A stretch of 64,000 bases of DNA from Rhodohalobacter sulfatireducens. GTDB taxonomy: Bacteria > Bacteroidota > Rhodothermia > Balneolales > Balneolaceae. Position 1 is the stretch's first letter. Each line of letters begins with the position of its first letter. The translations under genes were made by a program, and so were the position numbers. The notes beneath the pieces were generated by a model, which was not told where the DNA came from, made no database searches, and saw only the letters and a program-made list of their open reading frames with translations. Location: the NCBI RefSeq assembly GCF_022012475.1, contig NZ_JAKLWS010000028.1:1-64000 (forward strand), written 5' to 3'. Positions 9,317 through 20,200 of the stretch are shown piece after piece.

Positions 9317-10873
9317 CTAATTCTCGCTATTTACATCTTCCGCCCACTGCTGCCATTGGGCTTCTAATAAATTCACCGTATCCGGATATTCATCAGCAAG
9401 ATTTACTGTTTCTGTAAGATCAGTGCGCCGGTCATAAAGCTCCCAATCCTCGCCCCATTGCACCAACTTCCAATTCTCGGTTTGAACCGCTCTACCTTCG
9501 TTCCATTCATAAAATAGAGGCTTATTTCGTTCAATTGAATCTCCTTGAAACAGAGGCAGCAGGCTGACTCCCTCCATCGGGTACAGTTGTTCGTCTTTAT
9601 ATCTCTCTGGGTATGATCCACCACTTACCTCAACAAAGGTTGGCATCATATCTATAAAGTGAAGCAAACTATGGTTAATCTGTCCCCCTTCCGTAATTAC
9701 ATTCGGCCAGTGGACAATAAAGGGCGTTGCCGTCCCGCCTTCGTGAGAGTAGTTTTTATACAAACGAAAGGGAGTATTCGCCACATTCGCCCAGTCCTCT
9801 TTTAAAGATGCCCATCTTGTCATTGAACCAATTTCTCCATCGCCAATCTCAACCACCTCGGCCGAAGCCCCGTTATCTGAGGCAAACATCAACAGAGTGT
9901 TATCCAGCTCATCCCTTTCTTCCAGGTATTGCAGAATCCTGCCGATATTTTGATCCATCCGGTCGATCATGGCAGCATAAACCTGCATCCGGCGAACCTG
10001 GTCAGCTTTTGTTGAGTCGTTAAGAGCTTCCCATTCACGAAAAGTGGGTTCCGATCGAGGGAATCGCTCATCGAGAAGCCCCATTTGAAGCTGACTCTCA
10101 TAACGATCTGATGCAATCTTCTCGTAACCCACTTCATAAACTCCCTCATATTTCTCGATCGATTCTTCGGGTGCATGCAAAGGATCATGCGGAGCCTGTA
10201 ATGATAAGTAGAGCAGAAACGGATCCGCATCATTTTCATATCGTCCAAGCAGCTCCAATGCCCAATCAGTCCAGGTGTCTGTACCGTAGTAATTTTCCGG
10301 GGGTGTATACGGTTCGGCTAATGAATCATCAAATACAAATGAACGCGGGTATGCCCACTCTTTTTGGGCTGGTGGACCCGGATCGAATGACCGCTGTTCC
10401 CCGGGGTTAAAGTAGTTAGCCGCTCCATCCCGTAATCCCCAGTAGTGATCAAATCCCCATTCATGCGGATTGTCTGTTCCGTGATGTTTTCCCACAAAAA
10501 TTGTTTTATAGCCAGCATTTTTCAAGACTTCACCAAACATCACTGCATTGGATAAACGATCCGGTGATTCACTCATGCCAACTCGTTGTGCATATTGACC
10601 CGTCAGCAGCGAGGCCCGTGATGGAAAACATTTACTCGTATTGTGCATTTGTGTGAACCGGATGCCGTTTTCAGCCAGGCGATCCAGGTTGGGGGTTTCA
10701 ATTTCTGATCCGTATGCCCCAATGTCTGAATAACCGAGATCATCGGCTAAAATTAGTACAATATTTGGAGGTCTGTTTTGATCGGGAGTGCATCCGGTTG
10801 CCAGTAAGAACAAGAGAATACCTACCACTAAAATCGAGAAACTATTAAGTGCCCTGCTAATTAATCGCTTCAT
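9317..10873 (-). CDS. S1 arylsulfatase lipoprotein, AtsA-like
   Basis: The 518-residue protein has a lipobox (ATGC, Cys28), Asp44-Asp45 in ILADDLGYSD, and Cys82 in a KCFPSR context as the formylglycine site. Later parts have SDNGAS metal residues and a KNYSHEGGTATPF stretch typical of AtsA-type arylsulfatases, and it ends with the usual ELYDRRTDLTETVNLA-like tail. It is coupled to the downstream sulfatase (one-base gap) and starts 13 bases after the stop of the upstream sulfatase, so three sulfatases form one translation unit. Periplasm-facing or surface sulfate-ester hydrolase; sugar unknown. Confidence 0.92.
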   Translation of the reverse strand: MKRLISRALNSFSILVVGILLFLLATGCTPDQNRPPNIVLILADDLGYSDIGAYGSEIETPNLDRLAENGIRFTQMHNTSKCFPSRASLLTGQYAQRVGMSESPDRLSNAVMFGEVLKNAGYKTIFVGKHHGTDNPHEWGFDHYWGLRDGAANYFNPGEQRSFDPGPPAQKEWAYPRSFVFDDSLAEPYTPPENYYGTDTWTDWALELLGRYENDADPFLLYLSLQAPHDPLHAPEESIEKYEGVYEVGYEKIASDRYESQLQMGLLDERFPRSEPTFREWEALNDSTKADQVRRMQVYAAMIDRMDQNIGRILQYLEERDELDNTLLMFASDNGASAEVVEIGDGEIGSMTRWASLKEDWANVANTPFRLYKNYSHEGGTATPFIVHWPNVITEGGQINHSLLHFIDMMPTFVEVSGGSYPERYKDEQLYPMEGVSLLPLFQGDSIERNKPLFYEWNEGRAVQTENWKLVQWGEDWELYDRRTDLTETVNLADEYPDTVNLLEAQWQQWAEDVNSEN

Positions 10874-10886
10874 AAGATTTTTAATT

Positions 10887-12287
10887 CTATTCCCGTTCTG
10901 CCAGTTGGTCTTTCACTTCAACCAGGTTTTCTTTGTGCTTTTCAACCATTTCCCGGATTTCTTCTAACATCTCTGGATGTTGATCCGTTACATCATACTT
11001 TTCTCCCGGATCTTCACTTAAATCAAACAACAAGGGCGTTTCCAGCACTTGTTTCTCTTCAAACTGACCGTAAGCTCCTTCAATAATAAAGTGTGCTTTA
11101 AAATTATCTTTCCGAGCCGCATACAACGTAGCTCCCCGATAAAACAACATTTCATTTCGGGGAGAATCATCTTCGCCCATCAACACAGGAGTTAAGTTGA
11201 ATCCATCAATGATGCGGTCATCCGGCAGGTCACCCCCAACCAGATGACTTATCGTGGGAAAAATATCCAGGCTACTTCCAATATCTGTTACTATTTCGGG
11301 TTTGATAGTCCCGGGCCACCAAAAGATCGCGGGTACACGCATGCCTCCCTCCCAGGTCATGCCTTTGCCTGCACGCAGCTGACCGGCACTTCCCCCATGA
11401 GTTCTGAATACTAGCCAGGGGCCGTTGTCCGACGTAAAAATCACTAAGGTTTGCTCTTCAATCTCAAGTTCTTTCAATTTTTTTATGATCTGACCAACCC
11501 CGTGATCAATCTCTTCTATCACATCTCCATACAGTCCCGCATCGCTGTGTCCGGTAAACTCTTCAGATACAAAGAGTGGAATGTGCGGAAGGCTGTGCGC
11601 CAGGAACAGGAAAAAGGGTTGATCATGATTTTCCTCGATAAACGAGATGCTCTCCTGCGTATATCGGCGGGTGATGGTATTTTGATCTGCAGGGCGTTCA
11701 ATAATTTCAATGTTACGCATCAGGGGTACATTGTAATATTCTATAGGAATGTGTTCATCAGCGTATTCCCAATAGGACGGTTTATCTGCAGTGGCATCCA
11801 TATCGTTGGAGTAGGGAATTCCATAATAGGTGTCAAATCCATGATTTGTGGGTAGATATTGCTCACGGTGACCTAAATGCCATTTCCCGATCATCGCCGT
11901 TTGATATCCCGCTTTTTTTACCTGTTCGGCTATCGTTATTTCCCGGTCAGGCAATCCACCCTTAGAATCCGGGAACAGAACTCTGGTTACATCACTGGCC
12001 ATTCCGCTACGCACCGGGTAACGTCCCGTTAGAAGTCCGGCACGACTGGGTGTACAAACACTGGCTGCCGAATAGAAATTGGTCCACTTTTGTCCCTCTG
12101 TTGCCATTTTATCGAGATGCGGAGTTCGAATATTCGGAGAGCCGAACGAACTTAAATCTCCATATCCCTGATCATCCGTAAAAATGATAATGATATTTGG
12201 TTTTGATTTCTCAGTACTTTGAGCAAGAGATGTTGAAAATGGGTAAAGGCCAAGAAGAGCAATCAGGACTGTTATGAATATTTTCAT
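10887..12287 (-). CDS. Secreted S1 sulfatase, arylsulfatase A/GALNS-like
   Basis: The 466-residue protein has a signal peptide (about 1-22) and the classical landmarks: Asp38-Asp39 in FTDDQGYGDLSSFG, Cys78 in CTPSR, GKWHLGH near 134, a SLPHIPLF histidine and SDNGPW near 285. The spacing and the GLYGDVIEEID stretch resemble arylsulfatase A and N-acetylgalactosamine-6-sulfatase. It leads the three-gene tight group 12287-7714. The 276-base gap upstream separates it from a cytochrome gene. Confidence 0.92.
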   Translation of the reverse strand: MKIFITVLIALLGLYPFSTSLAQSTEKSKPNIIIIFTDDQGYGDLSSFGSPNIRTPHLDKMATEGQKWTNFYSAASVCTPSRAGLLTGRYPVRSGMASDVTRVLFPDSKGGLPDREITIAEQVKKAGYQTAMIGKWHLGHREQYLPTNHGFDTYYGIPYSNDMDATADKPSYWEYADEHIPIEYYNVPLMRNIEIIERPADQNTITRRYTQESISFIEENHDQPFFLFLAHSLPHIPLFVSEEFTGHSDAGLYGDVIEEIDHGVGQIIKKLKELEIEEQTLVIFTSDNGPWLVFRTHGGSAGQLRAGKGMTWEGGMRVPAIFWWPGTIKPEIVTDIGSSLDIFPTISHLVGGDLPDDRIIDGFNLTPVLMGEDDSPRNEMLFYRGATLYAARKDNFKAHFIIEGAYGQFEEKQVLETPLLFDLSEDPGEKYDVTDQHPEMLEEIREMVEKHKENLVEVKDQLAERE

Positions 12288-12563
12288 GACGGGGATAGAT
12301 TTTAATCTGAATTCGGCTTTAAAAAACTATTTGATTTTGAAGGATTCACTGCAACATTTAAAATAATCGAGTATGTCAAAAAACATAATCAAAAGAGTAG
12401 TGTTAGACTTAAAAAATCCCGGACAATCGCCACGCCACGCATAACGGTGTCTGTCAAACAGGTGTTACGATACGACAACATATATGCTTGAAGTAATAGA
12501 TCTGGTGATTATCACTTCTACCATTAATACACACAGAATGCGGGATAGTATTATGGATAGACT

Positions 12564-15269
12564 CTAATCCTCTGTCTCTTCCAGCTCCTCATCATTTTCA
12601 GAATCTGCATCTTCATCCTCACTCTGGTAAACATCAGCTTCAGGGTTTCCAGCAGTCATCAGGTATGCCATCAGGTCTCTCAGTTCATCGGGATTCAATG
12701 AATTTATTAAGCCCGGAGGCATCTGAGATATTTCAGCTTTTTCAATGGATGAAACTTCGTCACGTGCCACAAGGATTGGTGGCTGATCGATATTCTGCGT
12801 ATAAATTTCAACGGTATCCCGGCGTTTAACAATTTGTCCGGTATGTGAATCTCCATTGTTCATCTTCACCATATAACTACTGTACTGATCGGAAATAGAC
12901 CAGCTCGGATGAATAATCTCTTCCAATATTCCAACTCTGTTAAATCGATTACTGACACTACTCAAATCAGGGCCAATATTCCCTCCTAAACCACCCATCC
13001 GATGACAGGATGCACACGCTGTGGCATGAAAAAGGCTACGTCCACGTTCGAAACTAAGCTCATCATTTGATTCATCGTCATTACTATTTTGACCTTCATT
13101 GAGCACTGCTAATGCTCCGTCCACAGTCCAATCCCGTCCGGGTCCGGCCGGTGGATGAATTTCAAAATCGGGCGTTTGGTTCAGGCTGACCCCGGTCAGG
13201 TCAGATACTGCTTCTATCTCCTCTTCCGATGCATTTCGAAGTGCTTCATCACGCATACGTTCTAAAAATCCGGAATAGCTATTCCCTCCCATCCCCTGTT
13301 CAGCGGCCCGGTTGATAAATGAGAAGTATTCGCGACGCTGCTCAATGCTCCAACCGTGGGCCATATTTCTAAGCATAAATGCATATTCCAGTTTATGGAT
13401 AGGAGGTGGATTATTGAGCATCTCCATAATGGTTCCACCATAATCTTCACTTCTGTTAATCAGTGCTGAGTCCCAATCAGGCACCGGGGGTGCTTTATAT
13501 TCCTGTAAAAGTGCAAGGGCTTTCTCAATAACCCGGGGCTCCTCCAGGTAAACCAAAAGCCTGATCGCTTCCGTATTCACTCGTACATCATTATGGGGCA
13601 GCTGTTCAATTAATATATCCGTGATTTCGGATCGCTGATTATCATCGGGATTACCCATGCGCATAAACATGAGGGATGCGGCTCGCAGATATCCCAGTTT
13701 CTGCATGGGAGTCAGAGATTCAAAATTTAGCTCAATCAGCGAATCAATTGCTCGCTCTCGGTACTCATCTGAACCGGCTCGAGCCAATGCAACCAGGGAC
13801 GTGATACGCGCCTGGGGACTGTCTTCTTCCATCGCTTTTTCAGCCCACTCGTCCACGGGTTGCCACTCAACGGCTACCCTTGCAGCGTGGCGTATGAATC
13901 GGTCCGGATGGTCCAGGTGTGGCCATGCCGTATCAATCGCTTCGGGATCTTGAGTTCCATGAAACGCTTCAAGGCGTATACGCAATTCTCGAGCCTCTTT
14001 TGCCCTGGGGTCTTCTTCAAAAGAATCAGCTTCGGTGATAGATTCATTTCCTGTATAGATGACCCGATAAAGTACTGATTCTTTATCTCGACCACCCGTC
14101 ACAAAGTACAGGTAACCATCACTCCCGATAACCGCATCAGTCAACGGCAGCGGGGACCCGGAAAGAAACTCCTCAACCTCTGCCGAATAACTAGCCCCTT
14201 CCGGTTTGATATGAAAAGCATACATTGTTCCGAACGTCCAATCCAAGCCAAACAACGCCTGCTGATATTTTGCCGGGTATTTTGCTCCTTTTCCAAATAA
14301 TAAACCTGTTGGCGACCCCGGGCCTACATTCACAATTGGAGGTAAGCTGTCCTCATAATACTCTTTCCATTTTCCGCTTCCACTCCTCCAGCCAAAATCA
14401 CTTCCACTCACAGCGTGAATCAATCGTGTGGGTCGATACCACGGCATCCCCATATCCCATTCCATATCTGAATCGTAGGCAAACAGATCTCCATGTTGAT
14501 TCTGAGCGATATCATAAGTATTGCGATAACCGATACTAACCATGTGCCAATCGGTAGCATCTGAATTTATACGGGCGATATATCCACCTGGTGCCGTAAC
14601 CCCCCTGGCATGGCCTCGTGCATCCCAGTTACGTGGCAGTAAGATATCTTCTTCCCAATTCAATATACTGCTCGAGGTAAAGTCAGGTGGAGGGGTATGA
14701 TTTCCATTTACAAGAAAGAGATCTTCATTATCCTGTGCTTTTATCAAAGCGTGATTTCCATGTTCACCACCGCCATCAGGCCCACCAAGGTATTCCAGGA
14801 TATTGAAAAGGTCACTTTCATCATCATACTTCATTCTGAAGAGGCCTTTTCCGTTAACATTCACATAAAAATAATCATCCATCCACTGTAAGCCCTGCGC
14901 ACCGGAAATTGGCATAATCAATTCTTCCGTGCTGACTTTCTGTTCATCAATATCATCGGTGATCTTGATACGAAACATCCCCTTCGCTTCTTGGTCAGAG
15001 GCGATCAAATGCCCTTTTGGGCCAACACTTAACGATACCCACGATCCCTGCTGATCTCGCGGTACTTCATAGATCTTTTGAATTTCAAAACCGGGAAGCG
15101 TCTCAATATTTTGTAAAACTGAATCTCTTTCTGCGTTCGTAAAACCTTCGTTTTCCTGCTGAGAAGTAGGTTGATTTTCATTTGTACCAACATACCCCAT
15201 TAAAAAAATGGTAGACAATAGGAAGAAAATATTCAGATAGAATCCTGTCCATTTAAAATTCAATTTCAT
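12564..15269 (-). CDS. Planctomycete-type heme-binding (CxxCH) propeller protein
   Basis: The 901-residue protein has an N-terminal hydrophobic anchor or signal (about 8-26), a six-bladed-propeller-like domain related to sugar dehydrogenases (about 50-410), HEAT-like helices (about 430-690) and a C-terminal heme domain with CASCH at 752-756 and a likely Met ligand in SQMPPGL near 848. This order is that of the Pirellula/Verrucomicrobium-type putative heme-binding family. The tail is very acidic (Glu/Asp-rich, last 25 residues). An oxidative role on sugars with electron delivery to the heme is an inference from the propeller; no cofactor site is provable. It sits between sulfatase genes. Confidence 0.85.
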   Translation of the reverse strand: MKLNFKWTGFYLNIFFLLSTIFLMGYVGTNENQPTSQQENEGFTNAERDSVLQNIETLPGFEIQKIYEVPRDQQGSWVSLSVGPKGHLIASDQEAKGMFRIKITDDIDEQKVSTEELIMPISGAQGLQWMDDYFYVNVNGKGLFRMKYDDESDLFNILEYLGGPDGGGEHGNHALIKAQDNEDLFLVNGNHTPPPDFTSSSILNWEEDILLPRNWDARGHARGVTAPGGYIARINSDATDWHMVSIGYRNTYDIAQNQHGDLFAYDSDMEWDMGMPWYRPTRLIHAVSGSDFGWRSGSGKWKEYYEDSLPPIVNVGPGSPTGLLFGKGAKYPAKYQQALFGLDWTFGTMYAFHIKPEGASYSAEVEEFLSGSPLPLTDAVIGSDGYLYFVTGGRDKESVLYRVIYTGNESITEADSFEEDPRAKEARELRIRLEAFHGTQDPEAIDTAWPHLDHPDRFIRHAARVAVEWQPVDEWAEKAMEEDSPQARITSLVALARAGSDEYRERAIDSLIELNFESLTPMQKLGYLRAASLMFMRMGNPDDNQRSEITDILIEQLPHNDVRVNTEAIRLLVYLEEPRVIEKALALLQEYKAPPVPDWDSALINRSEDYGGTIMEMLNNPPPIHKLEYAFMLRNMAHGWSIEQRREYFSFINRAAEQGMGGNSYSGFLERMRDEALRNASEEEIEAVSDLTGVSLNQTPDFEIHPPAGPGRDWTVDGALAVLNEGQNSNDDESNDELSFERGRSLFHATACASCHRMGGLGGNIGPDLSSVSNRFNRVGILEEIIHPSWSISDQYSSYMVKMNNGDSHTGQIVKRRDTVEIYTQNIDQPPILVARDEVSSIEKAEISQMPPGLINSLNPDELRDLMAYLMTAGNPEADVYQSEDEDADSENDEELEETED

Positions 15270-15570
15270 GTAAACCTGGTATCCGTTAATGTTTAAAAGT
15301 CATCCATTGAGATAGTGAAACTCTGGGAATAAATCTACTATAACGTCAAGTCGATTTAAATCTACTGAGATTTGACAATTTGACTGCAGTTTCGGCCTTT
15401 TCTTGGTCGGAACGGCCTGCCCCCAACCTTCGAGAGAGTGGAAAATAAAACTCGACTCCCTTTTGATAGAAAAGCAGGCTCAATGTAATTTATTCAATCA
15501 TTTAATTCATCAACATCTCAAACGATCGTAAATATATTGTAAGTTCTAGCTAATAATTCGGTAAGGAATG
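15270..15570. other. Intergenic gap without recognised gene
   Basis: I see no conserved gene here. On the minus strand a stretch at about 15352-15475 is open in more than one frame, but the translations have no recognisable domain and no convincing start. A GGCC-rich stretch at about 15394-15420 can pair only imperfectly. Confidence 0.4.
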
Positions 15571-16998
15571 TCACCGAACTTTTTCTTTCCATTGCTGCCA
15601 TTTGAGACGCATCTCATCCAACAATTCAGAATATGCCGGATTTTCAGCTAAGTTGACACCTTCAGTCGGATCTGCATTCAGATCATACAGCTCCTCGAAA
15701 AGAGGTTGACTGTCTATGTATCTCAAATATTTAAAATTTTCAGTTCGAACACCCTCCGATCGCGGAATCTGGTCGGGGAAACTGTGGTGTTCGTAAAAGA
15801 ACTCCGTCCGCCAGTTTTCCGGAGTATCTCCTTCAAGTATGGGTACAAGCGATCTGCCTTGTACTTCTTCGGAAGCATGTAAACCGCCCCAATCAAGAAT
15901 GGTGGGATGAAAATCGGTCATAAGTACCATTGCATCCCTTGGTGCGCCTTGCTTCGAAATAGGCAGTCGGGGATCATGAATAATCAACGGAATGCGGATC
16001 GACGTTTCATGACCAAACCATTTGCCCGCAAGGCCACGTGCTCCCAAATACATGCCCTGGTCAGCCGTAAAAACAACAATGGTATTCTCCAACCTTCCTG
16101 ATTGTTGGAGAGCCTTCATCATCTTGCCCAGTTGATTATCTATGCCTGTCACCAAGCGGTAGTATCGACGGATTGAACGCTGAAAATTCAGTGACTCAGG
16201 TGGACCCAGCCGGTATTCCCAGCGCTTACGTCCCAGCGAGTTGCGAATGAGTTCAGGCTGATTCCGGAAAAACTCGGGATCTGAATGAGGCGGTGCCGGC
16301 ATCTCATCTGTATCATACAACACTGCGGTTGAAGGAGAGGCAGGGTATGGTTCAATGGGATGGAATCCGTCTTGAACATGAGTCGCTTTAAACCCAACGG
16401 TAATGACAAAGGGCTGATCTTTGGGTGCTTCATTGATCATTTGAACAGCTTGATCTCCCAACCGGTCGGTCAAGTGAGTTCCCACACCGGGCTTTTCTTC
16501 CTCTGACCAAAATTGCCCTTGCCCCTCAAAAGACTGATCATTATCGAACATGCCCTCTGGTACGGGTCCAAGATGCCATTTCCCGACGTAGCCCGTATAA
16601 TATCCGGCTTCATTTAACAGGTAGGGAAAACTCGTTTCAGCCTGTTTTTGGGTCAGTTTTTCAAATCCGTCAAAGTATATACCTGTTCTTGCTGCATATT
16701 GTCCCGTCATGAAGTTCCCGCGGCTTGTGATGCAGATCGCTGTTACTGCAAACGCATTTTGGAAGGTGATACCTTCTTCTGCGAGAGCATCAATATTAGG
16801 TGTTTGAATGATTGGATCTCCCTTAAATCCAAATTTTTCGTGATGAAGATCATCAATGTATATGACAAGTATATTCGGGCGGGCATCCTGTTTTTTAGCA
16901 GATTGTGCAGATACAGGTGTATTAACCAGACCCAATACAATCAGAGTGAGGAAACAGAAAAAAATATAGATTTTGAATGTGAGGTTAATCAGACGCAA
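15571..16998 (-). CDS. Secreted S1 sulfatase with non-standard CITSR active site
   Basis: The 475-residue protein starts at TTG: an in-frame TAA lies shortly upstream and no ATG fits before the signal peptide (about 8-31). Asp49-Asp50 (IYIDDLHHEKFG) and Cys89 in CITSRGNFMTG form the active-site core. The third motif position is Thr, where Pro or Ala is usual for formylglycine formation. The TADQGMYLGARGLAGKWFGHETSIR stretch is of the iduronate-2-sulfatase/choline-sulfatase-like branch, and the C-terminus fits DUF4976. Otherwise full length, so the gene is probably functional, but maturation should be checked. Substrate unknown. Confidence 0.88.
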   Translation of the reverse strand: MRLINLTFKIYIFFCFLTLIVLGLVNTPVSAQSAKKQDARPNILVIYIDDLHHEKFGFKGDPIIQTPNIDALAEEGITFQNAFAVTAICITSRGNFMTGQYAARTGIYFDGFEKLTQKQAETSFPYLLNEAGYYTGYVGKWHLGPVPEGMFDNDQSFEGQGQFWSEEEKPGVGTHLTDRLGDQAVQMINEAPKDQPFVITVGFKATHVQDGFHPIEPYPASPSTAVLYDTDEMPAPPHSDPEFFRNQPELIRNSLGRKRWEYRLGPPESLNFQRSIRRYYRLVTGIDNQLGKMMKALQQSGRLENTIVVFTADQGMYLGARGLAGKWFGHETSIRIPLIIHDPRLPISKQGAPRDAMVLMTDFHPTILDWGGLHASEEVQGRSLVPILEGDTPENWRTEFFYEHHSFPDQIPRSEGVRTENFKYLRYIDSQPLFEELYDLNADPTEGVNLAENPAYSELLDEMRLKWQQWKEKVR

Positions 16999-17075
16999 TT
17001 GATCATCGAATATAGTTTACATTGGATTTAATATTTAAAGATTGATCCTCATCTGGTGCAAGTGTTCAGCGAAGC

Positions 17076-17124
17076 GTCACTTGTGCCCCATTCCATTTGT
17101 AAAAAAAGATTGGGCACAAGTGAC
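17076..17124. repeat. Inverted repeat with 13-base perfect arms
   Basis: Arms at 17076-17088 and 17112-17124 (GTCACTTGTGCCC and its complement) flank a 23-base spacer that holds a run of seven A. It lies between the sulfatase start and the next stop, so it may be a terminator-like or REP-like element. The T-run on the transcript falls inside the loop, which argues against a classical intrinsic terminator. Confidence 0.7.
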
Positions 17125-17272
17125 ATCCTCATATTACCGATGGCACAATGATTATTCCGACAAGTAAGTACCAACATGATTCCAATTTATGTTTTGAAGT
17201 ATCGGATTTAACACTTGCTCAAGTTTAAGAAAAACCTTGGGAATTTTGTTAAAATGGTATTTAGTTCTCACT

Positions 17273-20200
17273 TCACTCCTCAAATGGATGTTCTTCCAGC
17301 AGTTCTTCAGGAGAATAAAATCCGTTCTTATCCTGAGTAGCAGCCCGTACTTCACCCACTTTTTCAGGAGTGATGGGCGATGCTTCATTTCCAAAAGCAT
17401 TTCTTACATATGTGAGTACGGCAGCCACCTCTTCGTCGTTGAGCATTCCACCGAAAGGAGTCATGGGTACATTTCCGGGATACTCTTCCCCAAGAACTTC
17501 AATAGGGCCCGCTAAACCATGCAGTGTTAATTTGATCAAACGTTCTTCATTCCCATTTACCCATTGGGTACCGGCCAGGGGTGGAAAACCGGAAGCCGTT
17601 AACCCTTTGCCATCGGGCTGATGACATGTACCGCAGTAGCCGTCTATAGCATATATCTCTCTCCCTTTCATGAAAAGCTCTCTGTCAGTTCCTGTAAGGG
17701 TGGTTTCGATTTCTTCGGGTGATTCGTCCTGAACGGTTTCTCCAAGCAGTCGTGCAAGAGCTGTGTCATAGGAGGGCCTCATCCAATCATCGATGGGATA
17801 GTTACCGACTTCGTTTAAAATCGATAAACCGTCGTCCTGGCTCAGCCATGAAGCTGCAACTATTGCTTCAAGGCGAACCCGGCCATGATCATCTCCGGCC
17901 GCCTGAACGAGCAGATCCACCTGTTCTTCCACTTGATGCCCTGTATATCGAAGCACTCGTGCTGCTGCTGCCCTGACTCTGTGATCCTCCGCCTCGAGTA
18001 ATTGACGGAGTAATGGCTCGTGAACCTGGTTCAACCCCCAGCTTACCCATAATCCTTCCAAAAGGTGGTGTTCATATCTTTCATCATTCTCATCGAGGTT
18101 GTTAATCCAGGAGTCTAAATGCTGTAATACTTCGGATGCATCCCGGCCTCGCAATTCCAGGCGTGATCGCTGTCGCGTTCTGAATTCCGGAAGCTCAAGG
18201 TTTTCAAATAACTCTTCAATTGTTGCACCCGCTACGTTTGCAGGTTCCACCAGCGGCCGATCTGGATACGTAATTCGATAAATACGGCCGTGAACGTGAT
18301 CTCTGAGAGGATCGCGGGCATTATGCTGCATATGACCGATCAATACATTGTGCCAGTCAACAAGGTAAAGTGAACCGTCTGGAGCAAACTCCATATCCAC
18401 CGGGCGAAAATTGCGATCGCTTGACTGAACCAAATCCTGTCTGTGACTGCTTTTATATCCCGTACCATCATCTTCCAGTGTATGCTGCTTGGTGCCCAAA
18501 AAACCTATGGTGTTGTTAATCAAAAAATCTCCCTGTACTTCTTCCGGAAAATGCCGGCTCGACACGATTTCCAATCCTGAAGTCGGACGAACTCGATGTT
18601 CATCTTCAATTAGATTTCGTGATTTGGGACTCGCAACACCATACCTGGGTTTTACAGTACCCGGCATCATCCAAAGAACATCCGGTCCGGAAGTTTCGGC
18701 AAAGAAATTCTGTCCCCATTCATCGAATAAAATCCCCCATGGGTTTGGAATCGATAGCTGTGCCGTTCTCTCCAATCGGCGACGCTGCGGGTTGTATCTG
18801 TAAAATCCTCCATTTGTTGCCCGGACCGGACCATAAGATGTTTCAACATTGGTGTGCAAAAATACACCTTCACCCATATAGATAGCGCCGGACGGATCCA
18901 ACGTATATGCACTATGCGCATGGTGCGTATCATGATCATCAAACCCACTTAATACGATTTCGCTGGTGTCGGCCCGGTCATCGCCATCCGTATCTTTGTA
19001 GAGCATCAAATTTGTACCCTGTGATATATAGATTCCCTCCGGAGCAAATTGAAAACCCACGGGAAGATGCAATCCATCGACAAACGTCGTCTGTTTATCT
19101 GCCCTGCCGTCACCGTCTGTATCTTCCAGGATAATCAGCTTGTCATCCGGTTTTTCGTCCCCCGGTTTGTAGTGCGGATAGCTCGGCATGGTAGCCACCC
19201 ACAGACGTCCTTCGGTATCAAACGAGAGCTGAACAGGATTTGCAAGGTCAGAGAAGTCCTCTTCAGAGGCAAAAAGTTCAATTTCATAACCGGGAGCCAT
19301 TTCGAAGGTTGCCAGTGCATCTTCGCCATACTTATACTCGGGATTCCCATGCTGATCGGGATCAAAATTGGTTTCCACTTCAGGCAGCTGCCGTGTGTTT
19401 TGATCCGCAGCTGCTACATCCATCAGCTCACCATCTGCCGCACGCCAGATTGCTGTATCCCTGATAGCGGTCATTTGTCGAATTTTCTCAATTTCAGCCG
19501 GGTAGTTATCGGGTCCGAATGGATTGTAACGGCGGCCGTAGGCATGCACACCGTTTGGTATTTTATAATCATTATGCCACATCCAGTTTTTTTCAAGAAC
19601 AGCATCGTGTACTAATTCGCGATGTTCTTCGGCCTCTTTATTAACCTCACCAAAAACCTCATCAGCCAACAGTTTCGCGAACTTCAAATACCCTTCATCG
19701 GTGAGTTGGGAACCATCAATGGTTAATGGATCATCACCAGACTCAAACCACTCTTTGGATGGTGAAAAAGCATCCACAAATAGCACATCATTTTCTTCTG
19801 AGACCGCATTGTGTTCTTCAACAACTTCCTGCATGGCACGTGAATAGAGTCTCAGGTTTTCATTTTCCGTACTTCCGTCGGGCAGGTCATTATCATCAGA
19901 AAGATTTTCAAATGCTATGGGAGAAACAATGGCAAGCTGCGGGGGTGTTTCTCCATTATAATTCTGATTTAACGTATGGTTGATAAATGCATCCAGTTCA
20001 GACTTGTAATTCTCCAGCCCATCTTGCCCTTCAAACGATTCATTGAAGCCAAAAAAGGCGATGATAATATCGGTTTCAAGCAGGGTAAGCCACTCGTCAG
20101 GTGTTTCAAAGTGACCTTCACTTCCGGAATCTGTAGCTAATTCTGAGTAGAATTGTTCAGCACCGGGAAAAGCCCAGGGGGAATTTCGGGATGAATGTGG

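Noticed and set aside
17089-17111. Intrinsic terminator at the 13-base inverted repeat
   Set aside because: The A/T run lies in the loop and not after the stem, so the element does not have terminator geometry on the minus strand.
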